This document shows positions 33,768 to 43,588 of a DNA stretch of 64,000 nt, one piece after another. The stretch is from assembly GCA_040218815.1 (NCBI GenBank), contig JAVJQS010000004.1:785662-849661 (forward strand). Reading direction: 5' to 3'. The DNA comes from JAVJQS01 sp040218815 (GTDB lineage Bacteria; Bacteroidota; Bacteroidia; Flavobacteriales_E; Vicingaceae). The notes beneath the pieces were generated by a model. That model was not told where the DNA came from. It saw nothing but the letters and a program-made list of their open reading frames with translations, and did no database searches. The translations under genes were made by a program, and so were the position numbers. The first letter of the stretch is position 1, and each line of letters opens with the position of its first letter.

Positions 33768-36700
33768 TTATTCAACACTGTAAGCGATCTTTTTGTTGGC
33801 ATCTAATTTTTCCAACAAGTCATTCGTCAAGTTCAATTGTAGGTTCCTAGATTTTAATTGAATTACATTTTTGTTCTTTCTATCCACTAGCTGAAAACCT
33901 ATGGTACACTTACCTAACTTCTCTCCTCCTAGTTCATGCATCCAATTGATTATGCCTTCATCCACGGCCTCATAATCCAACTTGATGTTGATGTGTTTTG
34001 CCATTTTATCTTTCAAATCAGACAACAATTCAATTCCACTAATTTTAAACTCTAACTCATCGTTCCACTGCCGTTTTTGCACTTTTCCTTTGACAAATAA
34101 GAACCACCCTTGAGTTAAGTAGCCTTTGAACTTGATGTAATCATCTGAAAAAAGCATGAATCGAAAATTCTCTTCATAGCCTTCCAACACCAAAATTCCA
34201 AAGGGCTTACCTGTTTTAGTAATTCGATGCTGCGCTTCCGTAACTATTCCTGCCATGCGCATTTCTCCTCGCTTCATGGCTGCTTCTAAATTATTTAGAT
34301 CTTTAATCCTCGCCGTACAGAAGTTTTTAATCTCAAACTTAAATTCGTCCAAGGGATGTCCTGAAAGATAGATTCCTACTACTTCCTTTTCTTTAGATAA
34401 CTTCTCCATTCTACCCCATGGTTCACAATCAGGAATCTGCGGTTCTGGTATTTCAATAGCTGACTCACCACCAAATAACGACCCTTGTGAAGAGTTTTCT
34501 TGTTCTTGATGATTACTTCCATAACGAATTGCTTTTTCTAGAAAAGGCGAATCACCATTGTTTTGATAAAAATATTGCGCACGATGCACTTCTTCAAAGG
34601 AATCGAAGCCACCAGCTAAGGCTAAGCTTTCAAAGGCCTTTTTATTTGCTGATCGTAAATCTACTCGTTTGGTTAAATCAAAAATGGAAGCGTATTTACC
34701 ATTTTCCTTTCGCTCACGAACAATTGCTTCTACTGCTCCCTCACCTACTCCCTTAAGAGCTCCAATACCAAAGCGAATTTCTTTGTTTTTATTTACTGCA
34801 AACTTGTAGGAGCTTTCATTGATATCAGGGCCCAATACTTTTGTTCCCATTCTGCGGCATTCCTCCATGAAAAAGGTAACCTTTTTGATGTCATTCATGT
34901 TATTGGTAAGCACCGCCGCCATATATTCTGCAGGATAATTTGCTTTTAAATACCCTGTTTGAAAGGCTACAACTGAATAGGCTGCCGAATGCGATCGATT
35001 AAAGCCGTATTCAGCAAACTTCAGCATGATGTCAAACACCTTCTCCGAGTTTTTCTTTTCTACACCATGAATCTTCTCTGCTCCTTCAACAAACTTGACC
35101 TTCTGCTCCTGCATTACGTCCATTTTCTTTTTCCCCATGGCACGTCGCAAAATATCCGCTTCACCCAGAGAATAGCCTGCCATAATTTGAGCTGCTTGCA
35201 TAATTTGCTCTTGGTACACCATAATCCCATAGGTGTTTTCTAAAATATCTTTTAGCAGCTCATGGGGATATTCTACTTCAACATCTCCTCGTTTTCTAGA
35301 AACAAATAAATCGATAAATTGCATAGGACCTGGACGATACAAGGCATTCATAGCAATTAAATCCTCTATGTTCGTAGGTTTTAAGTTTTTAAGGTGTTTC
35401 TGCATTCCTGCAGATTCAAATTGAAAGGTCCCATTGGTCTCTCCTCTTTGATAGAGCTCATAGGTTTTTTCGTCATCCAGCGGAATTTCATCTGGATCTA
35501 TTTCAATGCCGTAGTTTTCTTTTATTAGAGCAATGGCATCCTTAATTATAGTAAGGGTTTTTAAGCCTAAGAAGTCCATTTTTAATAAGCCTGCATCTTC
35601 TACCACCTTGTTATCGAACTGAGTCAACAGCAAGTCTGATTCCTTTGAAGTACACACCGGAACATAGTTGGTAATGTCATCAGGTGAAATAATAATTCCA
35701 CAGGCATGAACCCCAGTGTTTCTAACAGAGCCTTCTAAGGTTTTTGCTTGAGTCAGTGTTTTTCCAATGTGATCGTCTTTTTTAATTAGCTTCCTCAGCT
35801 CTGCAACCTGACTAAAGTCATCGGCATTTAACTTCTGTTTGAGGGCCTTTTCGTCGGTATCAAAAATGGCTCCCAAGGAGATGTTGGGCACCATTTTCGC
35901 TACTTTATCCACCTCAGGCAAGGGTACATCTAATACTCTTCCTACATCGCGGATAGATGATTTCGCTGCCATTGAGCCGTAGGTAATGATTTGAGCTACC
36001 TGATTTTTACCGTACTTATCAACTACGTAGTCAATAATTTTTGATCGGCCTTCATCATCGAAATCAATATCAATATCAGGCATTGAAACCCGCTCAGGAT
36101 TTAAGAATCGCTCAAAAAGCAAGTTGTACTTTATAGGGTCGATATTGGTTATTCCAACACAATAGGCAATAGCTGAACCAGCAGCTGAACCTCTTCCGGG
36201 TCCCACGGACACACCCATTGTTCTCGCAACTGTTGTAAAATCTTGAACAATCAAGAAGTAACCTGGAAAGTTCATGTCTTTCACGATCTTCAACTCAAAG
36301 TTGAGTCGCTCCTCAATTTCTGCAGTTATAGTGCCATAACGCTTTTTTGCTCCTTCAAAAGTCAAGTATTTCAGGTACTCATTCTGATCCTTAAACTTTT
36401 CTGGAAGCACATAATTGGGCAATAAGATATCGCGCTTTAATTCCGGTGGGGTTATTTTATCTACAATTATGTTGGTGTTATCAATGGCTTCAGGCACATC
36501 CTTGAACAGCTCGTTCATTTCTGCCTGAGTTTTAAAATAGAAGTTGCTATTCGGAAAACCAAATCGGAAGCCTTTCCCATCACCTTTTGGAGTACTGATT
36601 TTATCACCAGTATTGATACACAATAAAATATCGTGTGCTGTCCAATCTTCTTCATCTACATAGTGAGAATCATTGGTGGCAATCATGGGCACATTGTACT

Positions 36701-37310
36701 TCTTTGACCATTTCATCAGCACCTGATTCACATCCTCTTGTGTTTTTCCTGTGCCATCAATCTCACCTAAACCGTGTCGCTGTAGTTCAATAAAATAATC
36801 ATCACCAAAGAGTTCGTGCCACTCTACAAAGGTTTTCTCAGCATCCTCTTCTGACTTGAACAAAATTGACTGTTGAATCACAGAAGCTATACAGCAGGTG
36901 GTTGCAATCAAACCCTCTTTGTATTGCTTTAAAAGCTCCATGTCTATCCGAGGGTATTTCGAATATAAGCCCTCCATATAACCCAAAGAACAAAGCTTTG
37001 AAAGGTTTTCATAACCCTTTTGATCTTTTGCTAAAAGCAATTGATGATACCTTTTGTCTTTTTTACCGCCAGTAAATTCTCGCTTATGCCGGTCTTCAAC
37101 TAAATAGAATTCGCAGCCAACAATTGGGGTAATTCCAAAACGATTCGCTTCAGCCACAAATTTAAAAGCGCCAAACATATTTCCATGGTCGGTTATTGCA
37201 ACCGCCCGCATGTTATCTTCCTTGGCTTTCTCCATCATTGAGGTGATTGGTGCAGCACCATCAAGCAATGAAAACTGACTATGAACGTGGAGATGAGAAA
37301 ATTCTGGCAT
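33768..37310 (-). CDS. dnaE: DNA polymerase III subunit alpha
   Basis: The replicative polymerase of the chromosome, 1180 residues. The PHP domain starts at once (HLHVHSQFSLLDGA, ITDHGNMFGAF). The catalytic acidic cluster PDIDIDFDDEGR is near residue 410. A helix-hairpin-helix region and an OB-fold segment (MRMAGIVTEAQHRITKTGKP) follow in the C-terminal third. Length and domain order fit DnaE1, the main polymerase, not the shorter error-prone DnaE2. The gene is single; about 200 bp without features separate it from the ArsM gene. Confidence 0.96.
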   Translation of the reverse strand: MPEFSHLHVHSQFSLLDGAAPITSMMEKAKEDNMRAVAITDHGNMFGAFKFVAEANRFGITPIVGCEFYLVEDRHKREFTGGKKDKRYHQLLLAKDQKGYENLSKLCSLGYMEGLYSKYPRIDMELLKQYKEGLIATTCCIASVIQQSILFKSEEDAEKTFVEWHELFGDDYFIELQRHGLGEIDGTGKTQEDVNQVLMKWSKKYNVPMIATNDSHYVDEEDWTAHDILLCINTGDKISTPKGDGKGFRFGFPNSNFYFKTQAEMNELFKDVPEAIDNTNIIVDKITPPELKRDILLPNYVLPEKFKDQNEYLKYLTFEGAKKRYGTITAEIEERLNFELKIVKDMNFPGYFLIVQDFTTVARTMGVSVGPGRGSAAGSAIAYCVGITNIDPIKYNLLFERFLNPERVSMPDIDIDFDDEGRSKIIDYVVDKYGKNQVAQIITYGSMAAKSSIRDVGRVLDVPLPEVDKVAKMVPNISLGAIFDTDEKALKQKLNADDFSQVAELRKLIKKDDHIGKTLTQAKTLEGSVRNTGVHACGIIISPDDITNYVPVCTSKESDLLLTQFDNKVVEDAGLLKMDFLGLKTLTIIKDAIALIKENYGIEIDPDEIPLDDEKTYELYQRGETNGTFQFESAGMQKHLKNLKPTNIEDLIAMNALYRPGPMQFIDLFVSRKRGDVEVEYPHELLKDILENTYGIMVYQEQIMQAAQIMAGYSLGEADILRRAMGKKKMDVMQEQKVKFVEGAEKIHGVEKKNSEKVFDIMLKFAEYGFNRSHSAAYSVVAFQTGYLKANYPAEYMAAVLTNNMNDIKKVTFFMEECRRMGTKVLGPDINESSYKFAVNKNKEIRFGIGALKGVGEGAVEAIVRERKENGKYASIFDLTKRVDLRSANKKAFESLALAGGFDSFEEVHRAQYFYQNNGDSPFLEKAIRYGSNHQEQENSSQGSLFGGESAIEIPEPQIPDCEPWGRMEKLSKEKEVVGIYLSGHPLDEFKFEIKNFCTARIKDLNNLEAAMKRGEMRMAGIVTEAQHRITKTGKPFGILVLEGYEENFRFMLFSDDYIKFKGYLTQGWFLFVKGKVQKRQWNDELEFKISGIELLSDLKDKMAKHINIKLDYEAVDEGIINWMHELGGEKLGKCTIGFQLVDRKNKNVIQLKSRNLQLNLTNDLLEKLDANKKIAYSVE

Positions 37311-37507
37311 TTGAAAAATATACTTTAAGGAAGGTTAAAGTTAGTGATAACTAATGCCAAAAATTCATGCTGTTGATAAGTGAAAGGGACAAATTATAAC
37401 TCCTTGTGGCTGTTGAATACTAGCTGTTGATAAGCCTGAGCCACTAATCAAAGTGTTCCTTTTTCTACTACTAAATACTATTTAAATCCGTTAAATTGTA
37501 ATCGGGA

Positions 37508-38476
37508 TTAGCAGCAACCTCCACCATCATAGTGAAAAGTAGACGCACTAATGTAAATATCCTTTCTGCCTAAAGCTGCTAAAGCATTTGCTGTTTTATC
37601 ACAAATAGCTAAAGGTTGATTTTGCAAGAGCGTGTGTCCTTTTCCATCGTCAAAGTATTCTTCTTGCCCAAAATAAATAGCTGCCTTACCTGTAAACATG
37701 CAAGGTCCATCAGCTGGCATAGGGTCTTTAATTGCAGCAACTTCAATAGACTCTATATAGATTAACTCTTCAGTTGGGTAATGTGCAGGGTCTAAAATCC
37801 GATAGGGCTTTCTTGCTCTAATTTCTATTGTTCCAAATCCAGCATCAGTAAGCATTTTTACATACTCTGTAATGGGCAAACTACCACTTAGGCACATGGC
37901 CCTTAGTCGATCATCATTTCTAAGTTCATCATTCATTGCTTGTTCGCAAGTAGGATCACTCATTACCAGCCTTCCATGAGGTTTTAAGACACGATACATT
38001 TCTGCGATAGCTTGTTTTAAATCATCTTGCTTGAAAATATTAAACAAACAATTTTGTGCAGCTACATCAATGGTATTGTCTTCAAGTGGTAAGTCCATTG
38101 CACTCCCTTTGCGAAGATCTATAAAATCTTTATTGAACCATGGATTTTGTTGCTCTGCTTCCAACATGTTTTTTGCTGAAGCCTGTAACATTTCATCCAC
38201 GGTATCAACACCGATTACAGCTCCCTTCTTTCTTGAGAAATAAGCAAATTGCAATAGTTCCATTCCTCCTCCTACTCCTACATATAAGATTTTAGGCTCA
38301 TTCACTAAATCGCGAGCATGAACGGTGCTCCCACAACCATAATTCATTTGCTGCATAATCGTGGGAATTTTAAGTCCTGGAAGTTCCCAAATTGGATTCG
38401 TAGTGCAGCATAAGCCAACATCTGGAGTTTCTGCAGCAGCTTTGTATAAATCTTGTGTGGCGTCTAGGTAGCTCAT
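37508..38476 (-). CDS. arsM: ArsM-type arsenite S-adenosylmethionine methyltransferase
   Basis: A 322-residue class I methyltransferase. The SAM-binding loop is YVGVGGGMELLQ (about 65-76). The N terminus (MSYLDATQDLYKAA, VGLCCTTNP, NYGCGSTVHARD) and the C-terminal GGGCC closely match what I recall of the branch named ArsM of arsenosugar biosynthesis. Candidate arsenic-binding cysteines are Cys48, Cys143 and Cys195, with extra thiols Cys23/24 and 321/322. The usual radical-SAM partner ArsS is not in the window. It is 8 bp after an outer-membrane lipoprotein gene, probably one operon. Arsenic as substrate is inferred from family likeness. Confidence 0.8.
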   Translation of the reverse strand: MSYLDATQDLYKAAAETPDVGLCCTTNPIWELPGLKIPTIMQQMNYGCGSTVHARDLVNEPKILYVGVGGGMELLQFAYFSRKKGAVIGVDTVDEMLQASAKNMLEAEQQNPWFNKDFIDLRKGSAMDLPLEDNTIDVAAQNCLFNIFKQDDLKQAIAEMYRVLKPHGRLVMSDPTCEQAMNDELRNDDRLRAMCLSGSLPITEYVKMLTDAGFGTIEIRARKPYRILDPAHYPTEELIYIESIEVAAIKDPMPADGPCMFTGKAAIYFGQEEYFDDGKGHTLLQNQPLAICDKTANALAALGRKDIYISASTFHYDGGGCC

Positions 38477-38484
38477 AAGGAGTA

Positions 38485-39264
38485 TTAAAAATTAAAAATT
38501 TCATCTAGTCTAAAACTAACTCCCACATGTAAAGAAAGTCTTCTAGTGGTGAAATACTTTTCATTATTTGAATCAAAAGCAGTATTCAATTGAGCAAAAG
38601 CGCCAACCTTATCGCCATTGTATTTTATTTCAGCTCCTAGTTGTCCAATTAATGCAGAATGATCTTTTGGAGTAAAACTTTCGCTAAAAGTTGAAGTGTC
38701 AGAAAAGATGAAGGAGTAATCAAATTCATTGAAAGTAAGGTAGTTCAACCTCCCACAAATTCCAAAATAAAAATCATCTCCTATGTCAATAAAGTAATTC
38801 GATTGAATATACCCTGCATTAAAGCTGGCTCCAAAAGCACCTTCAGTTAGCACCAATCCAACAAAATCATCTTCATCATTGATAAGTGTGCCCATTTCTC
38901 CTCCAGCATAGCCTACTCCAACAAGAAGATTGTCACCAGTTGATGTTTCGTTGAAATAAGCAAGTCCAATATCATACTTATAATTAGGAAAAGAGGCACT
39001 TCTTTCTTCCCCATTTACTTCTGAGGTAATCTCTAATTGATATGCTGTAGCGACGTTTGCTTGAATTGCAATATTATCTGAAACGGCATAATTTACCAGT
39101 AAGTCTGTGCTATTGACTGTTGATAATGCAACAGTTAAGTCGCCCTTTTCCTTTAATATCGGTGTATTTAAGGCAGTAGGTTTATATAGATTACACGAAG
39201 AGAAAACTAGAATAACAGATAAAAAGTACAATATCCTTTTTATAAGAGTGATTGAAACTATCAT
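38485..39264 (-). CDS. Outer-membrane beta-barrel-like lipoprotein, unknown function
   Basis: A 259-residue exported protein with an N-terminal signal and a lipobox (VFSSC, about residue 24). The rest is alternating short beta strands with aromatic belts (DDFYFGICGRLNYLTF, AFAQLNTAFDSN) and a C-terminal strand LHVGVSFRLDEIFNF. This is typical of small outer-membrane barrels annotated only as hypothetical. It is transcribed ahead of the ArsM-like gene with an 8-bp gap, so a link to metal or arsenic stress is possible but unproven. Confidence 0.75.
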   Translation of the reverse strand: MIVSITLIKRILYFLSVILVFSSCNLYKPTALNTPILKEKGDLTVALSTVNSTDLLVNYAVSDNIAIQANVATAYQLEITSEVNGEERSASFPNYKYDIGLAYFNETSTGDNLLVGVGYAGGEMGTLINDEDDFVGLVLTEGAFGASFNAGYIQSNYFIDIGDDFYFGICGRLNYLTFNEFDYSFIFSDTSTFSESFTPKDHSALIGQLGAEIKYNGDKVGAFAQLNTAFDSNNEKYFTTRRLSLHVGVSFRLDEIFNF

Positions 39265-39632
39265 TTAATTTGTTAATTGGAATTTAATTTATAGAAACAC
39301 TAAATTAGCAAATCAATTGATAGTACCATTAAAAGCAACTGTATTTAAAAGAAATTATTTAAGTCTTAAATAATTGTATTAAAAAGCAATAAAATCAATT
39401 ATACATTGCAATGAAGATTGATGGAACGTATTCCATTAGTTTAATTATGTCTTCAACACCTCCATTGTTAATAAGACGTTTATTATTTTAAAAGTCTATA
39501 ATTTATTGTTAAATTTTATTCTCAATTTTGTTTATAGATTTTATATCTAACTAATTAGATTCCAGTAGAGTAACTAAAAAGGTAAAACTTTTTATTAGTT
39601 TCAATCGTACTTGATATAATTAAAAAGGCATT
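39265..39632. other. 368-bp AT-rich divergent intergenic region
   Basis: Lies between the outer-membrane lipoprotein gene and the T9SS gene. It is very AT-rich, and I found no tRNA, ORF, strong hairpin or exact TAnnTTTG box. Promoters for both flanking genes must lie here. Confidence 0.5.
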
Positions 39633-40874
39633 ATGAAACATTTTATATCACTACATCCTTTTAGGTTTATTCTTTTAATTGCCTTGTTCAGTGGAATTAG
39701 TCAAGCTTTTTCTCAAACAAGTACCACTTCTAACGGAAATTGGAATGTAGGAGCAAATTGGACTGCTGGCGCTCCTGCTAGTGATGAAGTAGCTACTGTT
39801 ACCAACGACATGACGATGAATGTAGATATCAACATAGGTAATGGCGGGTCAGTAATTGTTGATGGGGGAACTATTGATGGTTCAGCAACTGCTAATGATT
39901 TAGACATTTCAGGTACTGGGTATTTAGAAGTCGACGGGAATGTAACTGTTGGTGGAAATTTCGATTTAGCGAACGATGGGGATTTTTTAGTAAAAGCTTG
40001 TGATACCTTAAGGATTAAAGGAAATGCTACATTTCGAAACAATTCTTCCTTTTCAGTGGATAGTTGCGCTGTATTTTATGTTGAAGGAGATTTAATACTT
40101 AGAAATAATAATTCCGCAGATGTAGATGGACAAATCTATGTAGAAGGGAATCTAGAAGCCCGAAACTCTGCTTCAATTACCGGAACAGGAAACCTTCAAG
40201 TTGAAGGAACTGTTGATATTAGAAATTCTGGGACTATTTTTGGAAGCACAACAGGTTGTGCTAGTCCTCCTTGCGAATTCGGTAGTGGAGTAGGACTTCC
40301 AATCGAGTTAAAGGACTTTTCAGCTGAATATATTCAAGATCATGCTATTGAGGTTAATTGGATTACCTCAAGCGAAATAAATAATAACTACTTCACCATC
40401 TACTTTTCAGTTGATGGTGATAATTTCTATTCATCAGAGAAAATCCCTGGAGCTGGAAATAGCAACTTAGAACTAAATTATACTTATCAATTACAAAATA
40501 TTCAATCAGGTTTGGTTTATTTGAAATTAAGACAAACAGACTTTGATGGAAAATTTGAGGAGTTTGATGTTAAGGTTATCAAAAGAGAAAGATACTTTAA
40601 CTATAAGTTAAATGATATTGTCATATTTCCAAATCCAGGTACAGGTAATCAAATTAGAATTTCAACATCAAAAGCACTGGATTTTATTGGTTCAACTGCT
40701 GAATTAATTAGCGTTTCAGGTAATATTCTTCAATCAAAAGTTATAGGTGAAAATAACTTAGTTGGTGATCAAATTTTTGAGCCTTTTAGCGACTTAGCTC
40801 TTAGCAAAGGGGTTTATGTGATTAGATTAATTGGTAAGCAAGGAGTTGTATCTAAAACTTACATAGTTCAATAG
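39633..40874 (+). CDS. Secreted repetitive beta-helix-like protein with T9SS type A sorting domain
   Basis: A 413-residue protein. The signal peptide (about 1-27) ends near SQAFSQ. Residues about 30-215 are short repeats with V-x-G-N-x-T/D-x-x-N/D patterns (VDGNVTVGGNFDLANDGDF, IKGNATFRNNSSF, VEGDLILRNNNSA, VEGNLEARNSAS), suggesting a right-handed beta-helix. A linker domain like those before sorting domains follows (ELKDFSAEYIQDHAIEVNWI). The T9SS type A domain starts at FPNPGTGNQI (about 331). It converges on the ABC exporter gene with a 1-bp gap. Its function is unknown. Confidence 0.82.
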   Translation: MKHFISLHPFRFILLIALFSGISQAFSQTSTTSNGNWNVGANWTAGAPASDEVATVTNDMTMNVDINIGNGGSVIVDGGTIDGSATANDLDISGTGYLEVDGNVTVGGNFDLANDGDFLVKACDTLRIKGNATFRNNSSFSVDSCAVFYVEGDLILRNNNSADVDGQIYVEGNLEARNSASITGTGNLQVEGTVDIRNSGTIFGSTTGCASPPCEFGSGVGLPIELKDFSAEYIQDHAIEVNWITSSEINNNYFTIYFSVDGDNFYSSEKIPGAGNSNLELNYTYQLQNIQSGLVYLKLRQTDFDGKFEEFDVKVIKRERYFNYKLNDIVIFPNPGTGNQIRISTSKALDFIGSTAELISVSGNILQSKVIGENNLVGDQIFEPFSDLALSKGVYVIRLIGKQGVVSKTYIVQ

Positions 40875-40875
40875 T

Positions 40876-42633
40876 TTATATTCTACTTTGATAGGTATAT
40901 AATTCAAAATACCGGCCTTCACTAGCAATTAAGGCTTCGTGATTTCCCCGCTCAGCAATTCGTCCATTTTCTATTACAAGAATCTGATCTGCTTTTTTTA
41001 TGGTACTCAAGCGGTGAGCAATAACAAAAGTCGTTCTACCTTTCATGAGTTCGGCTAAACTTTTTTGAATTAACGCTTCGCTTTCATTATCCAGGTTTGA
41101 AGTGGCTTCATCTAAAATTATTATTTTGGGATTGGCTAAAATCGCTCTAGCTATGGCTATCCGCTGTCGTTGACCACCTGATAATTTCACTCCTCTTTCT
41201 CCGATAAGGGTATTCAAGCCATCATCAAATCGATCGGTAAACTCATTCACATAAGCAGCATGAACAGCTTGATTCAATTGTTCTTCAGTAGCATTTGGTC
41301 GTGGAAAAAGTATATTCTCTTTTATTGTTCCTTCAAACAAAAACTCATCTTGTAGCACAACGCCCAAATTCCTGCGATAACTACTCAATTTTACCTTGCT
41401 TAAATCTTCTCCATCAATGGTAACTATTCCACTTTTTGGTGTTAAAAAGGTGGCTACTAAACCTGCAATAGTTGTTTTGCCTGAACCTGAGCTTCCTACC
41501 AATGCCGTTACTGAACCAGGAGCCGCCTCAAAGTCAATTTCGTGCAACACTTCTTTGTTCTCCTCATATTCGAAGCTTACTCCACTAAATTTCACCTTTC
41601 CATCTAAGTTTTTGAGTGTTATGGTTCTAGACTCTTCATCCTCTTCGGGATCCATATTCATTAACTCCTCTGTTCGATCCAATCCTGCTAAAGCTTCGGT
41701 TAACTGACTTCCAATATTGCTCATCTGAACAATGGGAGCAATCATAAATCCTAAAAGCAATGTAAACGATAGAAAGTCACCTACTGTTAACTCATCCACC
41801 ATAATCTTATACCCTCCAATACCCATTATTCCAGTTGATGCAATGCCCAATAAAAAAGCTGAAGAGCTGGTCATTATTGCTGTTGCTGTTAAACTTTTTT
41901 TCACATTGAGGTACAATCTATTTACACCGGTCTCAAAAGTTTTATTTTCTTGTTCCTCAGCGTTAAAAGCTTTAATTACCCGAACTCCAGCTAAGGACTC
42001 TGTAAGTCGCCCAGTAACTTCAGCGTTGATCACTCCCCTTTTTCTAAATACCGGTCGGATAAATTTGAATGCTTTTAGCGCTACTAATCCAAAAATGGAG
42101 ATGGGAGCTAATACAAACAAAGTCATTGATGGACTAATGTTGATGAGCAGAACTAATGAAATTACAGCCGTAATTGTGCCACCAACCATTTGTACCAATC
42201 CCGTTCCAATTAGGTTTCGAACACCTTCAACGTCAGTCATTATCCGTGAAACTAAATTCCCGGATTTTGTATTGTCAAAAAATCGAATTGGGAGAGAAAG
42301 CACTTTCTTCTGTACTTGTGCTCTTAATTCAGAGATTAAAAATTGTGCTTGAACACTTAATATTCGTGTTAACAAGAATGATGTAATGGCTTGAACCAAA
42401 ATAGCTGACCCAACAAGAATTAGGAGCATTTTTAGCTGCTCATAATCCTTATTTGGAATCACTTCATCTAAAAGGGTTTTACTTTTTAGTGGCAATACCA
42501 AACTCGCCGCTCGGCTAATGGCAATTAACACCAAACCAATAAAGACTAACCTTCGTCGTGGCCAAATAATTGTTTTAAAGGCTTGTCCTATGGTTACTTT
42601 GCCTTTTTTACTTTCTTCTTTAAAATTTTTCAC
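40876..42633 (-). CDS. ABC exporter (fused permease-ATPase, MsbA-like)
   Basis: A 585-residue half-transporter that would act as a homodimer in the inner membrane. The six-helix exporter domain spans about 25-320. The ATPase has Walker A GSSGSGKTT, signature LSGGQRQRIAIARA, Walker B IIILDEATSNLD and the H-loop VIAHRLST. The start is GTG at 42631-42633. Substrate cannot be assigned; lipid A-type or peptide/lipid export are common for this branch. It has no operon partner, with the SpoIIAA-like gene 42 bp upstream on the same strand. Confidence 0.9.
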   Translation of the reverse strand: MKNFKEESKKGKVTIGQAFKTIIWPRRRLVFIGLVLIAISRAASLVLPLKSKTLLDEVIPNKDYEQLKMLLILVGSAILVQAITSFLLTRILSVQAQFLISELRAQVQKKVLSLPIRFFDNTKSGNLVSRIMTDVEGVRNLIGTGLVQMVGGTITAVISLVLLINISPSMTLFVLAPISIFGLVALKAFKFIRPVFRKRGVINAEVTGRLTESLAGVRVIKAFNAEEQENKTFETGVNRLYLNVKKSLTATAIMTSSSAFLLGIASTGIMGIGGYKIMVDELTVGDFLSFTLLLGFMIAPIVQMSNIGSQLTEALAGLDRTEELMNMDPEEDEESRTITLKNLDGKVKFSGVSFEYEENKEVLHEIDFEAAPGSVTALVGSSGSGKTTIAGLVATFLTPKSGIVTIDGEDLSKVKLSSYRRNLGVVLQDEFLFEGTIKENILFPRPNATEEQLNQAVHAAYVNEFTDRFDDGLNTLIGERGVKLSGGQRQRIAIARAILANPKIIILDEATSNLDNESEALIQKSLAELMKGRTTFVIAHRLSTIKKADQILVIENGRIAERGNHEALIASEGRYFELYTYQSRI

Positions 42634-42675
42634 TCGGCCAAGTTACACTATCCTCACTATGTAGCGTCTCCTTTA

Positions 42676-43425
42676 TTACTCTTTTAACCAAGCAATAGCT
42701 GCTTCTCTTTCATCTTCTTCAAACCCTTTCATTTCTAGACCTGGAGTAAAAAAGTCTCCTACCTTAATCCAATTTTTCCAATCGTCGTCAGCAACAATGG
42801 CATATTTGTCAATTTTGCCAATGGCTTTTAAATCTAAGTAGATACCTTTTAGAAATGTTTTTGCAGAGTCTATTCCATCAATCTCTTTAATAATAGAAAG
42901 CAATCGAATCTTCTCCCCTTTAGGTAGATCATTTATAATTTTATACATTTCATGCAAGGCTGCTGCATCTAACTTACCATCAATAATAAACTGATAAATT
43001 CTTGTTCCTCTTATCTTTTCAATATCAACTTCAGTAAAATAATCTTCTGGATTTACTTCGATCTTCTCCTCAGTTAGAAGCCAATCCACTGCATCTTGAT
43101 ATTCTTCCTTGCTAAAATGTTTTAACTGCATGCTAAAGGTTAGGAAATCAATCATTGGGAGAAATGCTCCCATCCATTTTTTTTCGCTAACTACTGCATA
43201 TTTGTTTATCTTTCCAATTGCCTTGGTTTTTACCTGAGCTAACTTCCCAAAAACTTTAAAACTGTGAAAAGATGGCCAATTGTTGATTATCGCGAGGAGA
43301 TTAATTTTCTCATGCCTTTCTCCTGTTTCTAAAAGCAATTGATAAAAATCTTCCATTAATTCTTGACTCAACTCCCCTTCTATGGTAAATTGGTAGGTAT
43401 TTCCGTTTAACTGTTCTAACTTCAT
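42676..43425 (-). CDS. Tandem SpoIIAA-like (STAS) protein
   Basis: A 249-residue protein made of two homologous halves (about 1-120 and 128-249), each of the SpoIIAA-like/STAS_2 type. The halves share the pattern A-I-G-K-I-x-K-Y-A-V/I-V (TKAIGKINKYAVVSEKKWMG and LKAIGKIDKYAIVADDDWKN), and each ends in DA/EAAI-x-WL. Single-domain relatives are small proteins of unclear role, sometimes lipid-binding. The in-line duplication is the notable feature. It lies 42 bp upstream of the ABC exporter and may share its transcript. Confidence 0.85.
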   Translation of the reverse strand: MKLEQLNGNTYQFTIEGELSQELMEDFYQLLLETGERHEKINLLAIINNWPSFHSFKVFGKLAQVKTKAIGKINKYAVVSEKKWMGAFLPMIDFLTFSMQLKHFSKEEYQDAVDWLLTEEKIEVNPEDYFTEVDIEKIRGTRIYQFIIDGKLDAAALHEMYKIINDLPKGEKIRLLSIIKEIDGIDSAKTFLKGIYLDLKAIGKIDKYAIVADDDWKNWIKVGDFFTPGLEMKGFEEDEREAAIAWLKE

Positions 43426-43588
43426 GGTTTTTTCTCTTAAAGTTACGCAGTAATTACTAATTAAAATACCGTATTTATTTATATCCTTTTCTAAATGATC
43501 ATCTAATTAATCTCCCTAACCAATGATTCATATCTTTTAATATTAACTCACCGAAAAACATTTTCTTGAAGGGAGGTGTTAGGGTAAA

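Noticed and set aside
33768..37310. Several 60-90 codon plus-strand frames inside dnaE
   Set aside because: They are shadows of the conserved DnaE frame with no start context or family match.
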